Source: Brevundimonas vitisensis (lineage in GTDB: Bacteria; Pseudomonadota; Alphaproteobacteria; Caulobacterales; Caulobacteraceae). From it: 64,000 nucleotides of DNA. The number at the start of each line of letters is the position of its first letter. Position 1 is the stretch's first letter. The DNA lies in NCBI RefSeq assembly GCF_016656965.1, contig NZ_CP067977.1, forward strand, positions 1,302,001-1,366,000, given 5' to 3'. A program made the position numbers and the translations under genes. Shown in pieces: positions 63,125 to 64,000 of the stretch. Under the pieces are notes generated by a model that was given only the letters and a program-made list of their open reading frames with translations, did no database searches and was not told the DNA's origin.

Positions 63125-64000
63125 TCAGTCCCTCGCCCCAGAGCGGCGGGCAAAGGCGATAAAGGCCATAAAGGCGGCCGTGGGGTTCCTGCAATTGGGA
63201 TAGTAGAGGCTCAAGGGAGGCAGGGCGGGCATCCAGTCGTTCAGCACACAGACGAGGCGGCCGGCCTCGATGTCGTCGCGCACGTCGGACTCCATGGCCA
63301 GGGCCAAGCCCATCGAGCCCAGAGCGGCAGTGCGGGCCAAGCTCGCCTCGTCCAGGGTCAGTGGGCCGGAGACGTCGATATGAACCGTTTTCCCGCCTAT
63401 CTCGAACGGCCAGCGGTGGATGGCCCCGTTGGGCAGCCGAACACGCAGGCAGGCATGGTCGGCGAGCGCCTGAGGGGTCAGCGGCGTCCCCCGCGCTCGC
63501 AGATAATCCGGCGAGCCCACCACGACATTTCGCCGCTCCGGACCTAGCGGCAGGGCAAACATGTCCGCTGGCACGAGATCGGCACTTCTGATCCCGAAGT
63601 CGAACCCGCCCGCGACGATGTCCACCAACCGTCCCTCCGTGACGATATCGATATGGATCTGAGGGTGCAGGCGTTGAAACGGCAGGATCAGCGAGACGAA
63701 GATCTCTCGCGCCGCCGTCGGAAAGGCATTGATGCGAAGGGTCCCCGAAGGGGTCTCCTGGCGTGATCGGACGCCATCCATGGCGGCATGAATGTCACGG
63801 AGGGCCGGAGCGACCTGGGCGACGAACTGCTCGCCTGCCTCGGTCAGGGAAACGCTCCGCGTGGTCCGATTGAAAAGCCGGACACCCAGCGTCCGCTCCA
63901 GCTTTCCGATCGCATTGCTGAGCGCGGTCGTGGACATGCCAAGCTCGATAGCGGCCGTTCGGTACTTCCCATGTCGGGCGACCATGAGAACCGCTTCCAG
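63125..64000 (-). CDS. LysR-family transcriptional regulator (5' end outside window)
   Basis: LysR-type regulator cut by the window end; about 291 residues are visible and the reading frame continues upstream as [17 protein letters not shown]. The HTH region is [20 protein letters not shown] followed by [20 protein letters not shown]. The effector-binding domain follows ([20 protein letters not shown]). The C-terminal part ([20 protein letters not shown]) resembles the CrgA/DsdC-like branch. Target genes would lie beyond the right edge. Confidence 0.92.
   Translation of the reverse strand: MEAVLMVARHGKYRTAAIELGMSTTALSNAIGKLERTLGVRLFNRTTRSVSLTEAGEQFVAQVAPALRDIHAAMDGVRSRQETPSGTLRINAFPTAAREIFVSLILPFQRLHPQIHIDIVTEGRLVDIVAGGFDFGIRSADLVPADMFALPLGPERRNVVVGSPDYLRARGTPLTPQALADHACLRVRLPNGAIHRWPFEIGGKTVHIDVSGPLTLDEASLARTAALGSMGLALAMESDVRDDIEAGRLVCVLNDWMPALPPLSLYYPNCRNPTAAFMAFIAFARRSGARD

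Overview
The window reads as chromosomal DNA of a high-GC alphaproteobacterium. Gene content and repeat types suggest Caulobacteraceae, perhaps Brevundimonas-like; this is inference, since no rRNA or other decisive marker is present. Coding density is very high, many genes overlap by ATGA or GTGA, and no stretch over 300 bases lacks a gene. No tRNA, rRNA, CRISPR array, insertion sequence or phage gene was recognised.

Layout. 1-8706: a type II secretion operon, gspD (cut by the window edge) through gspM. 8703-13317: a TetR regulator divergent from a catabolic set (aminoglycoside-phosphotransferase-like kinase, acyl-CoA dehydrogenase, two short-chain dehydrogenases). 13290-22865: a MarR regulator divergent from one tight seven-gene operon, cysQ-cysD-cysNC-DUF1214-like-P450-sulfotransferase-DUF1254/1214. 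22869-39367: accessory metabolism with an SDR, a TonB-dependent receptor, an exported arylsulfatase, a LuxE-like/LuxC/TauD operon with a divergent AraC regulator, an MFS carrier, a second sulfotransferase, an epoxide hydrolase, a ferritin-like 'metal-dependent hydrolase' and a ferredoxin reductase. 39602-46225: the branched-chain 2-oxoacid dehydrogenase operon (bkdA1, bkdA2, bkdB, an unknown secreted protein, lpdV) with its divergent Lrp-type regulator. 46447-51102: beta-oxidation genes and an epoxide-hydrolase-like protein. 51150-55566: a PepSY/DUF2271/DUF4198/ApbE/flavoreductase cluster that looks like a flavinylation and electron-transfer system. 55598-64000: recQ, small exported proteins, lysA-lptM-argH, a TlpA thioredoxin and a LysR regulator cut by the window end.

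Two things stand out. First, the 13.9-22.9 kb operon joins sulfate activation (PAPS supply), PAP removal, a P450 and a PAPS-dependent sulfotransferase in one transcription unit. A sulfatase, a TauD-type dioxygenase, a fatty-acyl reductase pair and a second sulfotransferase lie within 15 kb. I infer a dedicated hydroxylate-then-sulfate pathway for a lipid or terpenoid-like compound, with desulfation nearby; the substrate is unknown. Second, palindromic repeats found between genes here also sit in frame inside genes. A 40-bp hairpin element lies in the cleaved leaders of three pseudopilin genes (gspG, gspH, gspJ) and twice beside lpdV, and its stem covaries between copies. A different G/C-rich mosaic repeat forms both inter-domain linkers of bkdB. 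In every coding copy the element lies where extra residues should be harmless to the mature protein.
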